A stretch of DNA of 64,000 bases from the NCBI RefSeq assembly GCF_001456155.1, contig NZ_CP013293.1, positions 2,046,001 through 2,110,000 of the forward strand. Direction: 5' to 3'. The notes beneath the pieces were generated by a model. That model had not been told where the DNA came from. It did not search any database and saw nothing but the letters and a program-made list of their open reading frames with translations. Source of the stretch: Chryseobacterium sp. IHB B 17019 (lineage in GTDB: Bacteria > Bacteroidota > Bacteroidia > Flavobacteriales > Weeksellaceae). Of this stretch, positions 44,687 to 53,112 are shown one piece after another. Within the stretch, counting starts at the first letter, position 1, and each line of letters opens with the position of its first letter. The position numbers and the translations under genes are program-made.

Positions 44687-44793
44687 GTATTATTTACATT
44701 GATGTGAAATTAATTTTAAATGAAATAAAAAACCGTGATATTACGGCAATATTTAAAGACAAAAAATTGTATTTTGCAAGTTAAAAATATACT

Positions 44794-45486
44794 ATGAGCA
44801 AATATTCAATTGAAGCTTTCGTAAACGAGACGAAAGAAAATCCTCAGGAGAGAGATTATTTCGAGCTGGAAAAGCCTGCGCTTCTGGAGATCAACCTGAA
44901 CAATCAATCTGTGTGGACCAAAGCCGGAAGCATGGTAGGCTACATTGGAAACATCAATTTTGAAAGACAGGGAATGCTTTCCGGAGGTATCGGGAATTTA
45001 TTGAAAAAAGCCCTTAGTGGTGAAGGTTCAAAACTAATGAAAGCCGAAGGAACGGGGAAATTGTATGTTGCAGATGAAGGAAAGAAAGTCCGTATTTTAT
45101 ATCTAAATAATGAAACAGTTTGTGTAAACGGAAATGATGTCCTGGCGCACGAACAAAGTGTAAAAAGTGATATTACCATGCTAAAAAGTATTGCCGGAGT
45201 AATGTCCGGAGGCCTTTTCCAGGTAAAACTTTCCGGTACGGGACATATCGCTATTACTACCCACGGAGAGCCATTGACGTTAATGGTAACTCCTGACGCA
45301 CCTGTTTTTACAGACCCAAATGCTACAGTAGCATGGTCCGGAAACCTTAGCCCTGAACTGAAGACCAACGTGTCATTTAAAAGCCTGATCGGGAGAGGAA
45401 GCGGTGAAGAATTCCAGATGAAATTTTCCGGGAATGGATGGGTGTTGATACAGCCTTATGAGGAGGTTTATACGGTGGAGAAATAG
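44794..45486 (+). CDS. AIM24 family protein
   Basis: A 230-residue AIM24/TIGR00266-family protein made of beta-rich repeats, with the family wording (SVWTKAGSMVGYIGN, SGTGHIAITTHGEPL, FSGNGWVLIQPYEEV). The biochemical role of the family is unknown; the yeast namesake affects mitochondrial inheritance. No signal peptide. Monocistronic. Confidence 0.9.
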   Translation: MSKYSIEAFVNETKENPQERDYFELEKPALLEINLNNQSVWTKAGSMVGYIGNINFERQGMLSGGIGNLLKKALSGEGSKLMKAEGTGKLYVADEGKKVRILYLNNETVCVNGNDVLAHEQSVKSDITMLKSIAGVMSGGLFQVKLSGTGHIAITTHGEPLTLMVTPDAPVFTDPNATVAWSGNLSPELKTNVSFKSLIGRGSGEEFQMKFSGNGWVLIQPYEEVYTVEK

Positions 45487-45511
45487 TTAACAATATTTTT
45501 TGGGGAATAGA

Positions 45512-46192
45512 TCAGTCTTGAAATTCCCCAAAAAAATCAAATTCTTTTATTATTAATTTTTCAGGAAGTTTTAATGACAGATCAACTTTTTGTATTCTTG
45601 ATATTGTTGTCTCAAAAATATATCCTGATGAATAATTTATTTGAAGCTTTTTTATATTATAATTAAATCTTTGATCTAAAAGTTTACCTATCTCTTTACC
45701 TATTTCGTCACATCTGTTATAATCTGCCTGTATATCAAGATTATTAAAATCTGATTTTTCCAAATTAACTACTGCTGTAAATCTTTTTCTCTTCCTTTTC
45801 TCATTCTTGAATACAATAATTGAATATTGTAAAGAATCAATTCTCTTTATTTCTAAAATATCATCTTTAGAATAATCTTTATTGTTTTTTTTATTGCTAA
45901 AATCATTCGTGTGAACATATTGAAAACTCACCGAGCCATTATCCCTTCTTACTTTAAAACAATGTCTTAGATTTGTATTTTTATCAAATATAAATCCTCT
46001 TGTTATTTCATTATAAGTATCTAAAGTTAATTTAAATTTATTATTGGAATCATAAAAAGAGTTAGAAATAATTCTTTCTTTATCAGGTTTGACTTTGTTT
46101 ATTTGCTTTTCTATAAAATAATCAAAATGATATTGCTGAGAAAAAATATTACTAAAAGTAAAAGCTAAAAAAAATAGAATTAATTTTTTCAT
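45512..46192 (-). CDS. Secreted protein of unknown function
   Basis: A 226-residue protein with signal peptide (FFLAFTFSNIFS-QQ). The mature part is charged and lysine-rich (KKNNKDYSKDDILEIK, KNEKRKRKRF), with no recognised domain. The start overlaps the stop of the DNA glycosylase gene by 4 bases, so the two form an operon despite unrelated roles. Confidence 0.75.
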   Translation of the reverse strand: MKKLILFFLAFTFSNIFSQQYHFDYFIEKQINKVKPDKERIISNSFYDSNNKFKLTLDTYNEITRGFIFDKNTNLRHCFKVRRDNGSVSFQYVHTNDFSNKKNNKDYSKDDILEIKRIDSLQYSIIVFKNEKRKRKRFTAVVNLEKSDFNNLDIQADYNRCDEIGKEIGKLLDQRFNYNIKKLQINYSSGYIFETTISRIQKVDLSLKLPEKLIIKEFDFFGEFQD

Positions 46193-46677
46193 AAATGCGT
46201 TTTAATTATTTTCCATTCTTCTAATTTCTTCTCAAAAGAAACCGTATGAAGCGGACTTGTTGAAGGCAACAAAAATACAGGAATTTTATAATTTTTTCCT
46301 AAAATCTTTTGCAGGTTTTTAAACGATTTTCCTCCGTTACAGAAAATAGCTTTAATGTTTTGATACTCTTCCAGTAACTTATCAATCTGGTTGGCTTCTT
46401 CATTTTTAATCTCAGAATCAAGGCTTCCTTTCCGTTCACAGGAATCAATAACATCCCAAAGTGCAATATGGTGTTTCTTTAAAATTTTAATCCTTTCAGT
46501 ATAATCTTCTGTAAATTTTTCATTACATAATTCAAAAATAATTTTCCAGAATTTGTTTTGTGGGTGACCATAATATTGTTGCTTTTCCAAAGATTTTACA
46601 CCTGGAATTGATCCTAAAATTAATATTCTAGAATCTTCGTCAATAATTGGAGGAAATGAGGAAATCCTGTTTTGCAT
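46189..46677 (-). CDS. Hypoxanthine-DNA glycosylase (uracil-DNA glycosylase superfamily)
   Basis: A 162-residue protein of the DNA-deoxyinosine glycosylase type. Motif 1 is ILGSIPGVKSLEKQQYYGHP, with the usual NKFWKII following. The later motif LPSTSPLHT corresponds to the H/S-containing motif 2. It should remove deaminated bases, mainly hypoxanthine, to start base-excision repair. It overlaps the secreted-protein gene by 4 bases. Confidence 0.88.
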   Translation of the reverse strand: MQNRISSFPPIIDEDSRILILGSIPGVKSLEKQQYYGHPQNKFWKIIFELCNEKFTEDYTERIKILKKHHIALWDVIDSCERKGSLDSEIKNEEANQIDKLLEEYQNIKAIFCNGGKSFKNLQKILGKNYKIPVFLLPSTSPLHTVSFEKKLEEWKIIKTHL

Positions 46678-46697
46678 GTTTCAAATATATGAATTTT

Positions 46698-46746
46698 GGC
46701 TAAAGCCACTGTATTACTATAAAACAAAAAGCGGGCTAAAGCCCGC
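46698..46746. repeat. GGCTAAAGCC intergenic repeat
   Basis: Two related palindromes: GGCTAAAGCC (46698-46707) and GCGGGCTAAAGCCCGC (46731-46746). From memory, sequences of this kind are scattered through many flavobacterial genomes. Confidence 0.55.
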
Positions 46747-46805
46747 TCCTATTGATATTTTTATTGTCGATGATTATGTTAACCACCCCCAGAGAAAGGG
46801 GATTT

Positions 46806-48800
46806 TTACAATGTTTCTTTTAGCCAGTCAAAGAATTCTCTTTGCCAAACCAAACCGTTTTGTGGGTGGAGAACCCAGTGATTTTCATTCGGAAAATAGA
46901 CGAATTTTGTTTTCAGACCTTTTAATTTTGCTGCCTGGAAAGCTTCCTGACCTTGTTCGTAAGGTACACGGAAATCAATTCCGCCCTGAACAATCATGAT
47001 TGGTTTGTTCCATTTATCAACAAAATTACTTGGATTAAATTCTGTATAAGCCTTTGGCAGCGGCTTTTCCCATGGTGAGCCTAAATCCCAGTTCGCAAAC
47101 CAAAGCTCTTCCGTTGTCAGATACCATGATTTCATATCAAATAATCCATCGTGGGCGATGAATGTTTTGAATCTGTTTTCGTGAATTCCGGCCAGCATAA
47201 ATACGCTGTAACCACCGTAGCTTGCACCAACAGCCGCTACTCTTTCTCCGTCAACATACGGTAAAGTTTTCGCATAATCCGTTGCCTCCAGATAATCTCT
47301 CATCGGTTGTCCGCCCCAGTCTTTTGAAATTTCTTCGTTCCATTTTGTTCCCCAACCCGGCATTCCGCGACGGTTTGGAGCTACAACGATGTAGCCGTTT
47401 GCTGCCATTAACGCAAAGTTCCATCTTGTGCTAAAGAATTGAGTCAAAGCAGATTGCGGACCTCCCTGACAATATACTAAAGTGGGATATTTTTTGTTCG
47501 GGTCGAAGTTTGGAGGATAGTGAAACCACACGCCCATTTCTTTTCCGTCCGAAGTTTTTACCATTTTAAGCTCAGATTTTCCTTGCGATAATTTGGCGTA
47601 GGTTTCTTTATTAGCTTCGGTAACCTGCTTCATTTCTCCGTTTTTCAAGTTTACAGAGAACAGATCTGTGGCATGGTTTACATCAGTTCTTCCTACTAAA
47701 AGCGAATTCTTATTATCTGTAAAAATTTCATTCACGTCAAAATCACCTCTTGTGATCTGCTGAACTTTAGCATTTTTCGGATCTAAAGAAAATAATTGTT
47801 TTGTTCCTCTGAAAGCCGCCGTAAAATAAATTGTTTTTGAATCACCGCCCCAGAAAACATCTCCTGAAACACTTTCGTCCCAACCATTTGTAAGATTTGA
47901 AGTTTTTCCTGATTTCCAATCTAAGATTTTGATGTCATTTTTATCTGCTTCATAGCCGTCTCTAGCCATGCTTTGCCAGATCAGAGATTTTCCATCCGGA
48001 CTGAATTTTGGATTTACATCGTAACCTTTATTCGTTTCCGTCAGGTTTTTTGTCTGTCCAGAAGCTAAATCGTAAGCGAAAATATCTGTATTGGTGCTGG
48101 TTGCGTATTCTTTACCGCTTTTTGGTTTTGTGACATATAAAAGCTGTGAAGAATCCGGGCTCCAGATGAAATCTTCTGCGCCACCAAAAGGTCTTTGCGG
48201 AGAATCCCACATTTTTCCTTCCAATAGATCTTTTGCAGTATCTACTTTATCTGACGTATTTACCACAAAAACATGGTTGTATTTTCCTTCATTAAAATAA
48301 TCCCAGTGTCTGTGATTCAGGTCTGTATATACTTGTGCGGTGGTTTTCGGAGTATCGGAATATTTGTCTTTTCCCATTACTTTTTCCACCAAAACCTGCT
48401 TGCTGAAAGCGATTTTTTTACCGTCCGGAGAAATTACCACATTGTCAGCCTCACCGATGGTATAAAATTCTGCCCATGTTTTTCCGCTGTCTTTGGAAAG
48501 GAAAATTTTGTCGCCTTCCTGAGCGTAAATTCCATTTTTATCCCACTGAATAAGAGCTTTTTTACCAAAGTCTATTTTTGTGGATTGATTATTCAGAACA
48601 TTTAATAAATAGTTCTCGTTTTTTGTTTTTTCTGTTTTAAGATCTACCTGTCCTATTTTATAAATAAGCGAAGACTGATCCGGTGAAACTGCCTGTACTC
48701 CCACTTTTTTCAAAGTCCAAAGAATTTCAGGCGTCATTACTTGTTGTGCATTCATTAAGAGCGGAGCTGCCAAAGCCAGCAGACTGTACTTAAGTTTCAT
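46806..48800 (-). CDS. S9-family prolyl oligopeptidase/dipeptidyl peptidase
   Basis: A 664-residue secreted serine peptidase. A signal peptide (LLALAAPLLMNA-QQ) is followed by a beta-propeller of PD40-like repeats (VISPDGKKIAFSKQ, IWSPDSSQLLYVT, KFSPDGKSLIWQ). The C-terminal alpha/beta-hydrolase domain has the nucleophile S527 (GASYGGYS), the aspartate in GGIDFRVP and the histidine in NENHWV. It likely releases dipeptides from peptides in the periplasm. Monocistronic. Confidence 0.93.
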   Translation of the reverse strand: MKLKYSLLALAAPLLMNAQQVMTPEILWTLKKVGVQAVSPDQSSLIYKIGQVDLKTEKTKNENYLLNVLNNQSTKIDFGKKALIQWDKNGIYAQEGDKIFLSKDSGKTWAEFYTIGEADNVVISPDGKKIAFSKQVLVEKVMGKDKYSDTPKTTAQVYTDLNHRHWDYFNEGKYNHVFVVNTSDKVDTAKDLLEGKMWDSPQRPFGGAEDFIWSPDSSQLLYVTKPKSGKEYATSTNTDIFAYDLASGQTKNLTETNKGYDVNPKFSPDGKSLIWQSMARDGYEADKNDIKILDWKSGKTSNLTNGWDESVSGDVFWGGDSKTIYFTAAFRGTKQLFSLDPKNAKVQQITRGDFDVNEIFTDNKNSLLVGRTDVNHATDLFSVNLKNGEMKQVTEANKETYAKLSQGKSELKMVKTSDGKEMGVWFHYPPNFDPNKKYPTLVYCQGGPQSALTQFFSTRWNFALMAANGYIVVAPNRRGMPGWGTKWNEEISKDWGGQPMRDYLEATDYAKTLPYVDGERVAAVGASYGGYSVFMLAGIHENRFKTFIAHDGLFDMKSWYLTTEELWFANWDLGSPWEKPLPKAYTEFNPSNFVDKWNKPIMIVQGGIDFRVPYEQGQEAFQAAKLKGLKTKFVYFPNENHWVLHPQNGLVWQREFFDWLKETL

Positions 48801-48932
48801 ATGTTGATATTAATTCAAAGATTGCCAAAGTTAATATTTAAGTTTTATTTTTTGGATAGAAATAGGATAAATGTTTTTGCAGATGATATGATTGTAAGAT
48901 TTTTTTCTGTTATAGATATTTCCCACTCTTTT

Positions 48933-48991
48933 GTTATCCAGAAAGGATCTGGACATCGTAAATTAGGCTGTTGAGATCCTTTCTGGATGAC
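48933..48991. repeat. REP-like palindrome, copy 1
   Basis: Arms GTTATCCAGAAAGGATCT (48933-48950) and AGATCCTTTCTGGATGAC (48974-48991) match at 17 of 18 positions, with a 23-base loop. A clearly related element is at 63771-63843. Confidence 0.7.
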
Positions 48992-49040
48992 AAACAGAGG
49001 GTTGTATTGATGAGATAAATTGAAGTAACGACAAAGACCC

Positions 49041-49108
49041 TAGCCCAGATTGCAGTGGAAATCCTTTTTTGAAAAAAAAGATTGTAGCGGAAAGCTGGAA
49101 AAAGCTCC
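49041..49108. repeat. Second intergenic repeat with A/T hairpin
   Basis: The segment has a hairpin top ATCCTTTTTT / AAAAAAAAGAT and flanks of the type AGCCCAGATTGCAGTGGAA and GTAGCGGAAAGCTGG. Similar text is, from memory, scattered in Chryseobacterium genomes. Confidence 0.4.
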
Positions 49109-49143
49109 AAAAAAAATTCGCCAATCAAACTGACTGGCGAATT
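49109..49143 (-). terminator. Intrinsic terminator of the holin-like gene
   Basis: A 9-bp stem AATTCGCCA / TGGCGAATT with a T run of eight on the minus strand. Confidence 0.85.
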
Positions 49144-49174
49144 GAACATATATGAATTTAACTTTTTAATTTTT

Positions 49175-49519
49175 TCAATCTTTATCCGAGAACATCGAAT
49201 TGGCGAGAGATGTAATAATTGACAGTAAGATACTGAAAATCAGCGCCCACCAGAAGCCGTCTACCACCATACTGTCGATGAAATAATCTGCAATCAGAAT
49301 AATTAACGCATTGATTACCAAAGCGAATAATCCTAACGTGATAATGGTTAACGGTAATCCAAAAAGGCTTAGAACAGGCTTAACAATCAGGTTTAAAAGT
49401 GCTAAAACAATAGCAAAAATAATGGCTCCTGAAAAACCTTCAAAATGTACACCCGGTAAAATTTTCGTTAAAAGATACGCAACAATTGCGGTTACGAGTA
49501 GCCGAATAATTAAGTTCAT
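49175..49519 (-). CDS. Phage-holin-4-2-like four-helix membrane protein
   Basis: A 114-residue protein made almost entirely of four membrane helices with the family pattern (ILPGVHFEGFSGAIIFA, LNLIVKPVLSLFGLPLTIIT, GLFALVINALIILIADYF). It belongs to the widespread phage holin family 4, superfamily 2 (YvlD-like). Despite the name these are chromosomal envelope proteins. No phage genes are nearby. Confidence 0.88.
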   Translation of the reverse strand: MNLIIRLLVTAIVAYLLTKILPGVHFEGFSGAIIFAIVLALLNLIVKPVLSLFGLPLTIITLGLFALVINALIILIADYFIDSMVVDGFWWALIFSILLSIITSLANSMFSDKD

Positions 49520-49595
49520 AGTTTATAATTTTAATGTTATAGCTACTGTTGTGCAAAACTTATTCCATTGCGGAGAAATTTCATTTGATTTTCGT

Positions 49596-50018
49596 CTATT
49601 TTATTTTCATCATGGTCACCAGCGATGTGGCCACATGACTTTCCGATTCTCCTTTTTCGTCGACAGTATAGATTTCCGTTCTTATTACGCTGATTTTTGC
49701 GCCGCCTTTCACAACATAAGATTTTGAAATCAATGCATCGCCGATGGCTGGTCTTAAATAATTCACTTTTAATTCAACAGTTACCACATAACAGTCTTCT
49801 TCATAATGACTTACAGCAGCATACCCTGAAGAAACATCGACCAAAGAAGCGATCATAGCCCCATTGAACATTCCGGCTTTTCTGGTCATTAAATCCATTT
49901 TCGGAATTTTCATGGAGATGAAATCTTTTTCCACCTGCAATAGTTCCGCTTTGTAGAATTGTAAGGTTTCGGAACGGTTGAAGCTGTCGATTATGAGTTG
50001 TTTTTTTTCTGGGGTCAT
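49596..50018 (-). CDS. PaaI-like hotdog-fold thioesterase
   Basis: A 140-residue single-domain hotdog protein. The family helix MFNGAMIASLVDVSSGYAAV and the VTVELKVNYLRPA strand are clear. Such proteins hydrolyse acyl-CoA thioesters in the cytoplasm, but the substrate is not known. Monocistronic. Confidence 0.85.
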   Translation of the reverse strand: MTPEKKQLIIDSFNRSETLQFYKAELLQVEKDFISMKIPKMDLMTRKAGMFNGAMIASLVDVSSGYAAVSHYEEDCYVVTVELKVNYLRPAIGDALISKSYVVKGGAKISVIRTEIYTVDEKGESESHVATSLVTMMKIK

Positions 50019-50045
50019 TATTTTTACTTTAATACAAATTTAATT

Positions 50046-50076
50046 TTTAAACACTAATGGGCACGAATTTTTTCAC
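50046..50076. repeat. Interspersed repeat copy B
   Basis: TTTAAACAC (50046-50054) and CACGAATTTTTTCAC (50062-50076) match the two blocks of the copy at 41835-41864, with almost the same spacing. Confidence 0.5.
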
Positions 50077-50139
50077 AGATAACATGAATCTGTATGCTTG
50101 TTTATACAATTTATATTAGAGTATTTAATGGTAATAAAA

Positions 50140-52260
50140 TCAATTAAGAACTAAAGTAAAACTCTCATCCAAAGACACAATCCCTTCCGTCAAACCGTCA
50201 GGATGTGCATTAAAGCCTTTTAATTTTGAAGTTTTTCCTTTTAAAACCAAGTCCATCAACTGTTTATCCGAAATCTTTTTCCCGAAAATCTCGAAGCCAA
50301 CTTTAAAACCACAATTTTTAAAATCAGAACATCCAACAGCGGTTTTTCCTTTCATTAAATTGTGTTTTTTGCATTTCGGGCACTGCGTTTCTTTCCAGGA
50401 TTGAAGTTCTTTTTTGACGGCCGGCTCGCGTTTTTTCTTTTCAACCACTTTTTCTTCTTCCTGCAATGTGATCACTTTTCCTTTACCGTCAACAACTTTT
50501 TTGGTGAGCTCCGTTACCATTTGAATCAATTCTTCTTTAAACTGATTGGCTTCATATTCGCCTTTTTCAATTTTACGGAGTTTAGATTCCCATTCACCCG
50601 TCAGTTCCGGACTTTTGAGCAGTTCGTCTTCAATGGTGTCAATTAATTGAATTCCGGTTTGAGTTGCGATCAGGTTTTTCCTTTTCTTCTCAATATATTT
50701 TCTTTTGAAAAGAGTTTCGATAATATTGGCGCGGGTTGATGGCCTTCCGATTCCGTTGTTTTTTAATAACTCCCGAAGCTCATCATCTTCCACCTGTTTT
50801 CCGGCAGTTTCCATAGCCCTCAGAAGTGTAGCTTCCGTGTAAGGTTTTGGGGCTGAAGTTTTTCCCTGATGAATCATCGGATCGTGCGGTCCGGTTTCGC
50901 CAACCTTAAATTCCGGAATTGTCTGTTCTTCCTCCTTGTCTTTTTCTTTATCGGTCGGCTCTTCCTTTGGTTCTTTGGCATAAACGGCTCTCCAACCAGG
51001 TTCTAAAATCTGTCTTCCGCTGGTTTTGAAGGGAATAGTTCCCACTTTTGCTTCAACCAAAGTATTTGAAATTTTACATTCGGGGTAAAAGACTGAAATA
51101 AAACGTTTTGCAATTAAATCATAGATCAATTTCTCTTCCCTGCTCAGATTTTGAGAAGGTGGAACTTCGGTTGGAATAATCGCGTGGTGATCAGTTACTT
51201 TTGTATCATCAAAAACCGCTTTTGACTTCGGAATCGGTGCTTGTAATAAAGGGGCAACCAACTCCTGATAAAACGTCATTTTCCTGAGGATTCCTCCTAT
51301 TTTCGGATATAAACTTTCCGATAAATAAGTGGTATCAACACGAGGATAAGTCACGTGCTTTTTTTCGTAAAGACTTTGGATATAATTCAATGTATTTTCC
51401 GCAGAATAACCATATTTTTTGTTGGCTTCTACCTGAAGACCGGTCAGGTCAAAAAGCCTCGGATTTTTCTCTTTTCCTTCTTTAATTTCAAAAGAAACAA
51501 TCTCAAAAAGGTTTTCCTTTAAATATTCCAGGCCTTTTTCGGCACGGTCTAACGTTTTTAAACGATCAATTGCCGCATTGAAAATTACATCGCGGTATTT
51601 TGTTTTGAGTTCCCAATATTCTTCAACCGTAAAAGCATCAATTTCTTTCTGACGCTGAACCAACATCGCCAAAGTTGGAGTCTGTACCCTTCCGATAGAC
51701 AAAACGGCTTTATTTCCTCCAAATTTTTTCGTGAAAAGTCTTGTTGCATTGATTCCCAGCAGCCAATCCCCGATTGCTCTTGCATTTCCTGCGAGGTATA
51801 GATTTTTATAGTCTTCGGCGGGTTTTAAATTCGCAAAACCTTCTTTGATTGCCTCTTCGGTAAGGGACGAAATCCACAATCGCTGAATCGGTTTGTTGCA
51901 TTTTGCTTTTTGTAAAACCCATCTCTGAATGAGTTCTCCCTCCTGTCCAGCATCCCCGCAGTTGATGACCTCATCACATTCTCCGACCAATCTTTCGATG
52001 ACTTTAAATTGATTTTCAACACCTTTATTGGGAATTAATTTGATTCCGAAATTGGCGGGAATAATTGGCAGTAAAAACAGATTCCAGGATTTGTACTGAG
52101 GCCCGTAATCATGAGGTTCTTTGAGAGTGCAGAGATGTCCGAAAGTCCATGTCACACAATAGCCGTTTCCTTCCATATAGCCCTGTTTCGGCGTGGTAGC
52201 ACCCAAAACTTTGGCGATATCTCTGGCAACACTGGGTTTTTCGGCAATACAAAGTTTCAT
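50140..52260 (-). CDS. topB: Type IA DNA topoisomerase III, with altered TOPRIM motif
   Basis: A 706-residue topoisomerase of the TopB type. The TOPRIM domain has the conserved E7 (LCIAEKPS) and D103. The motif reads DAGQEGE instead of DxDREGE, so the second acid (105) is glycine and the arginine is glutamine. The catalytic tyrosine is Y305 (HVTYPRVDTT). The C-terminus carries a zinc-ribbon-like segment (CPKCKKHNLMKGKTAVGCSD). It should relax or decatenate DNA by a single-strand passage mechanism. Length is normal and the gene stands alone. Confidence 0.93.
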   Translation of the reverse strand: MKLCIAEKPSVARDIAKVLGATTPKQGYMEGNGYCVTWTFGHLCTLKEPHDYGPQYKSWNLFLLPIIPANFGIKLIPNKGVENQFKVIERLVGECDEVINCGDAGQEGELIQRWVLQKAKCNKPIQRLWISSLTEEAIKEGFANLKPAEDYKNLYLAGNARAIGDWLLGINATRLFTKKFGGNKAVLSIGRVQTPTLAMLVQRQKEIDAFTVEEYWELKTKYRDVIFNAAIDRLKTLDRAEKGLEYLKENLFEIVSFEIKEGKEKNPRLFDLTGLQVEANKKYGYSAENTLNYIQSLYEKKHVTYPRVDTTYLSESLYPKIGGILRKMTFYQELVAPLLQAPIPKSKAVFDDTKVTDHHAIIPTEVPPSQNLSREEKLIYDLIAKRFISVFYPECKISNTLVEAKVGTIPFKTSGRQILEPGWRAVYAKEPKEEPTDKEKDKEEEQTIPEFKVGETGPHDPMIHQGKTSAPKPYTEATLLRAMETAGKQVEDDELRELLKNNGIGRPSTRANIIETLFKRKYIEKKRKNLIATQTGIQLIDTIEDELLKSPELTGEWESKLRKIEKGEYEANQFKEELIQMVTELTKKVVDGKGKVITLQEEEKVVEKKKREPAVKKELQSWKETQCPKCKKHNLMKGKTAVGCSDFKNCGFKVGFEIFGKKISDKQLMDLVLKGKTSKLKGFNAHPDGLTEGIVSLDESFTLVLN

Positions 52261-52402
52261 GAATTCGAATTATTGAGAGGGCTGCAAAATTCGGGATTTT
52301 TTTTGACTTAATGCAAATTAAGTTGAACGTTGCAGGCTATCGCTGATTGTGTGGAAGATATGAATTTATTAATGATGATTTTAATTTACATCAAAATAAT
52401 TC

Positions 52403-52699
52403 TTATTCTCCTTCTTTCAACCAAACATCATTAAATTCTTCCGGATGACGCTTGAATTGTGCGTGAACATATGGACACAACGGTACAATTTTCAAGTCGT
52501 TTTCTCTTGCGTAGGAAACCAGTCTTTCCAGTAATAATTTCGCGAAACCTCTGCCTTCGTATTCAGGATTAACTTCTGTGTGGTAAACAGTTAATTTTTT
52601 TCCGATTACTGAAATATCCATTTTACCAGCTTTGTTATCGTCCGAGAAAAGTTGAACTTCACCTCTTACGTTTGCTAAAACCACTTCTGTTCTTTCCAT
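52403..52699 (-). CDS. Small GNAT/YjdJ-type N-acetyltransferase
   Basis: A 98-residue protein of the short GNAT group. The acetyl-CoA binding region is YEGRGFAKLLLERLVSYAREN after YHTEVNP, and the family ending LCPYVHAQFKRHPEEF is present. The substrate is unknown. Divergent from the methionine-transport operon. Confidence 0.88.
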   Translation of the reverse strand: MERTEVVLANVRGEVQLFSDDNKAGKMDISVIGKKLTVYHTEVNPEYEGRGFAKLLLERLVSYARENDLKIVPLCPYVHAQFKRHPEEFNDVWLKEGE

Positions 52700-52865
52700 A
52701 TTTTTTGTTATTTATTTTAAGCAAATTTATAATCTATATTAAAACTACCGAATGATCTATGATAATTTCGGCGGAAACTTATTATTTTTTTCCTGAATTA
52801 ACCATATTAAATTAACTGTCTAAAAATCAATAATTTAATCAAAATATTTAAATTAATTTTTAAAA

Positions 52866-52886
52866 AGTCTACTTTTTCAGTGGACT
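52866..52886. promoter_or_regulatory. Palindrome over the -33 region of the met operon promoter
   Basis: Arms AGTCTAC (52866-52872) and GTGGACT (52880-52886) match at 6 of 7 positions with a 7-base spacer. They lie 18 bases ahead of the -7 element, where a repressor would block -33 recognition. Confidence 0.4.
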
Positions 52887-52903
52887 AATAAAAAATTATG
52901 CTT

Positions 52904-52911
52904 TATATTTG
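52904..52911 (+). promoter_or_regulatory. -7 promoter element of the metNIQ operon
   Basis: TATATTTG followed by CAAC is an exact TAnnTTTG element. Transcription should start near 52918, placing the leader ORF about 20 bases downstream. Confidence 0.65.
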
Positions 52912-52936
52912 CAACCGTATTCAAGATATACAAAAA

Positions 52937-53035
52937 ATGAAAGTAGATTTTAAAAATAATTCAATGAGGAAATACAGCATCAATACAATGATGATGCATT
53001 GCTGTATGCCTGAATTCCAATATTGCTGTGGTTGA
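52937..53035 (+). CDS. Met/Cys-rich leader peptide of the metNIQ operon
   Basis: A 32-codon frame from the ATG at 52937 (a second in-frame ATG is at 52964). Its second half reads MMMHCCMPEFQYCCG before TGA: of the last 15 codons four are Met and four Cys. It lies between the operon promoter and an intrinsic terminator that precedes metN. Amino-acid-rich leaders in this position normally sense the charged tRNA of the amino acid that the operon imports or makes. The fit with a methionine importer is strong. I know no described family for it. Confidence 0.65.
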   Translation: MKVDFKNNSMRKYSINTMMMHCCMPEFQYCCG

Positions 53036-53060
53036 CCTTACTTTTATATACATATTTTTA

Positions 53061-53091
53061 AAGGCTTTACCACGTTGTAGAGCCTTTTTTT
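53061..53091 (+). terminator. Attenuator terminator before metN
   Basis: Stem AAGGCTTTAC (53061-53070) / GTAGAGCCTT (53077-53086) has one wobble pair and a 6-base loop and runs into seven T residues. It is 26 bases after the leader stop and 22 bases before the metN ATG, so it must be bypassed for the operon to be expressed. Confidence 0.8.
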
Positions 53092-53112
53092 GTTTAATAG
53101 AATTCCATCAAA

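Larger units (their letters stand above)
48801..49174. other. 374-base intergenic region made largely of repeats
   Basis: No gene is seen. It holds a palindrome at 48933-48991, a second repeat-like hairpin region at 49041-49108, and the terminator of the holin-like gene at 49109-49143. Confidence 0.6.

Noticed and set aside
45496..45535. 13-bp stem TTTTTTGGGGAAT / ATTCCCCAAAAAA as a terminator
   Set aside because: The A run is on the wrong side for both directions, and one arm is the coding end of the gene at 45512. It is probably chance.
46676..46999. 107-codon plus-strand ORF
   Set aside because: It overlaps the 3' end of the S9 peptidase gene and a repeat. It is a shadow frame.
48934..49149. 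71-codon minus-strand ORF
   Set aside because: It lies entirely in palindromic repeats and a terminator, with no protein-like composition.
49175..49519. Prophage holin
   Set aside because: The protein is of the chromosomal YvlD-like type and no phage genes surround it.
50362..50646. 94-codon Phe-rich plus-strand ORF
   Set aside because: It is the antisense of a Lys/Glu-rich part of TopB; the Phe content is a composition effect.
52937..53091. A SAM or cobalamin riboswitch before metN
   Set aside because: No SAM-I/SAM-II core or B12-box-like sequence was seen. The leader peptide and a single terminator hairpin explain the region better.
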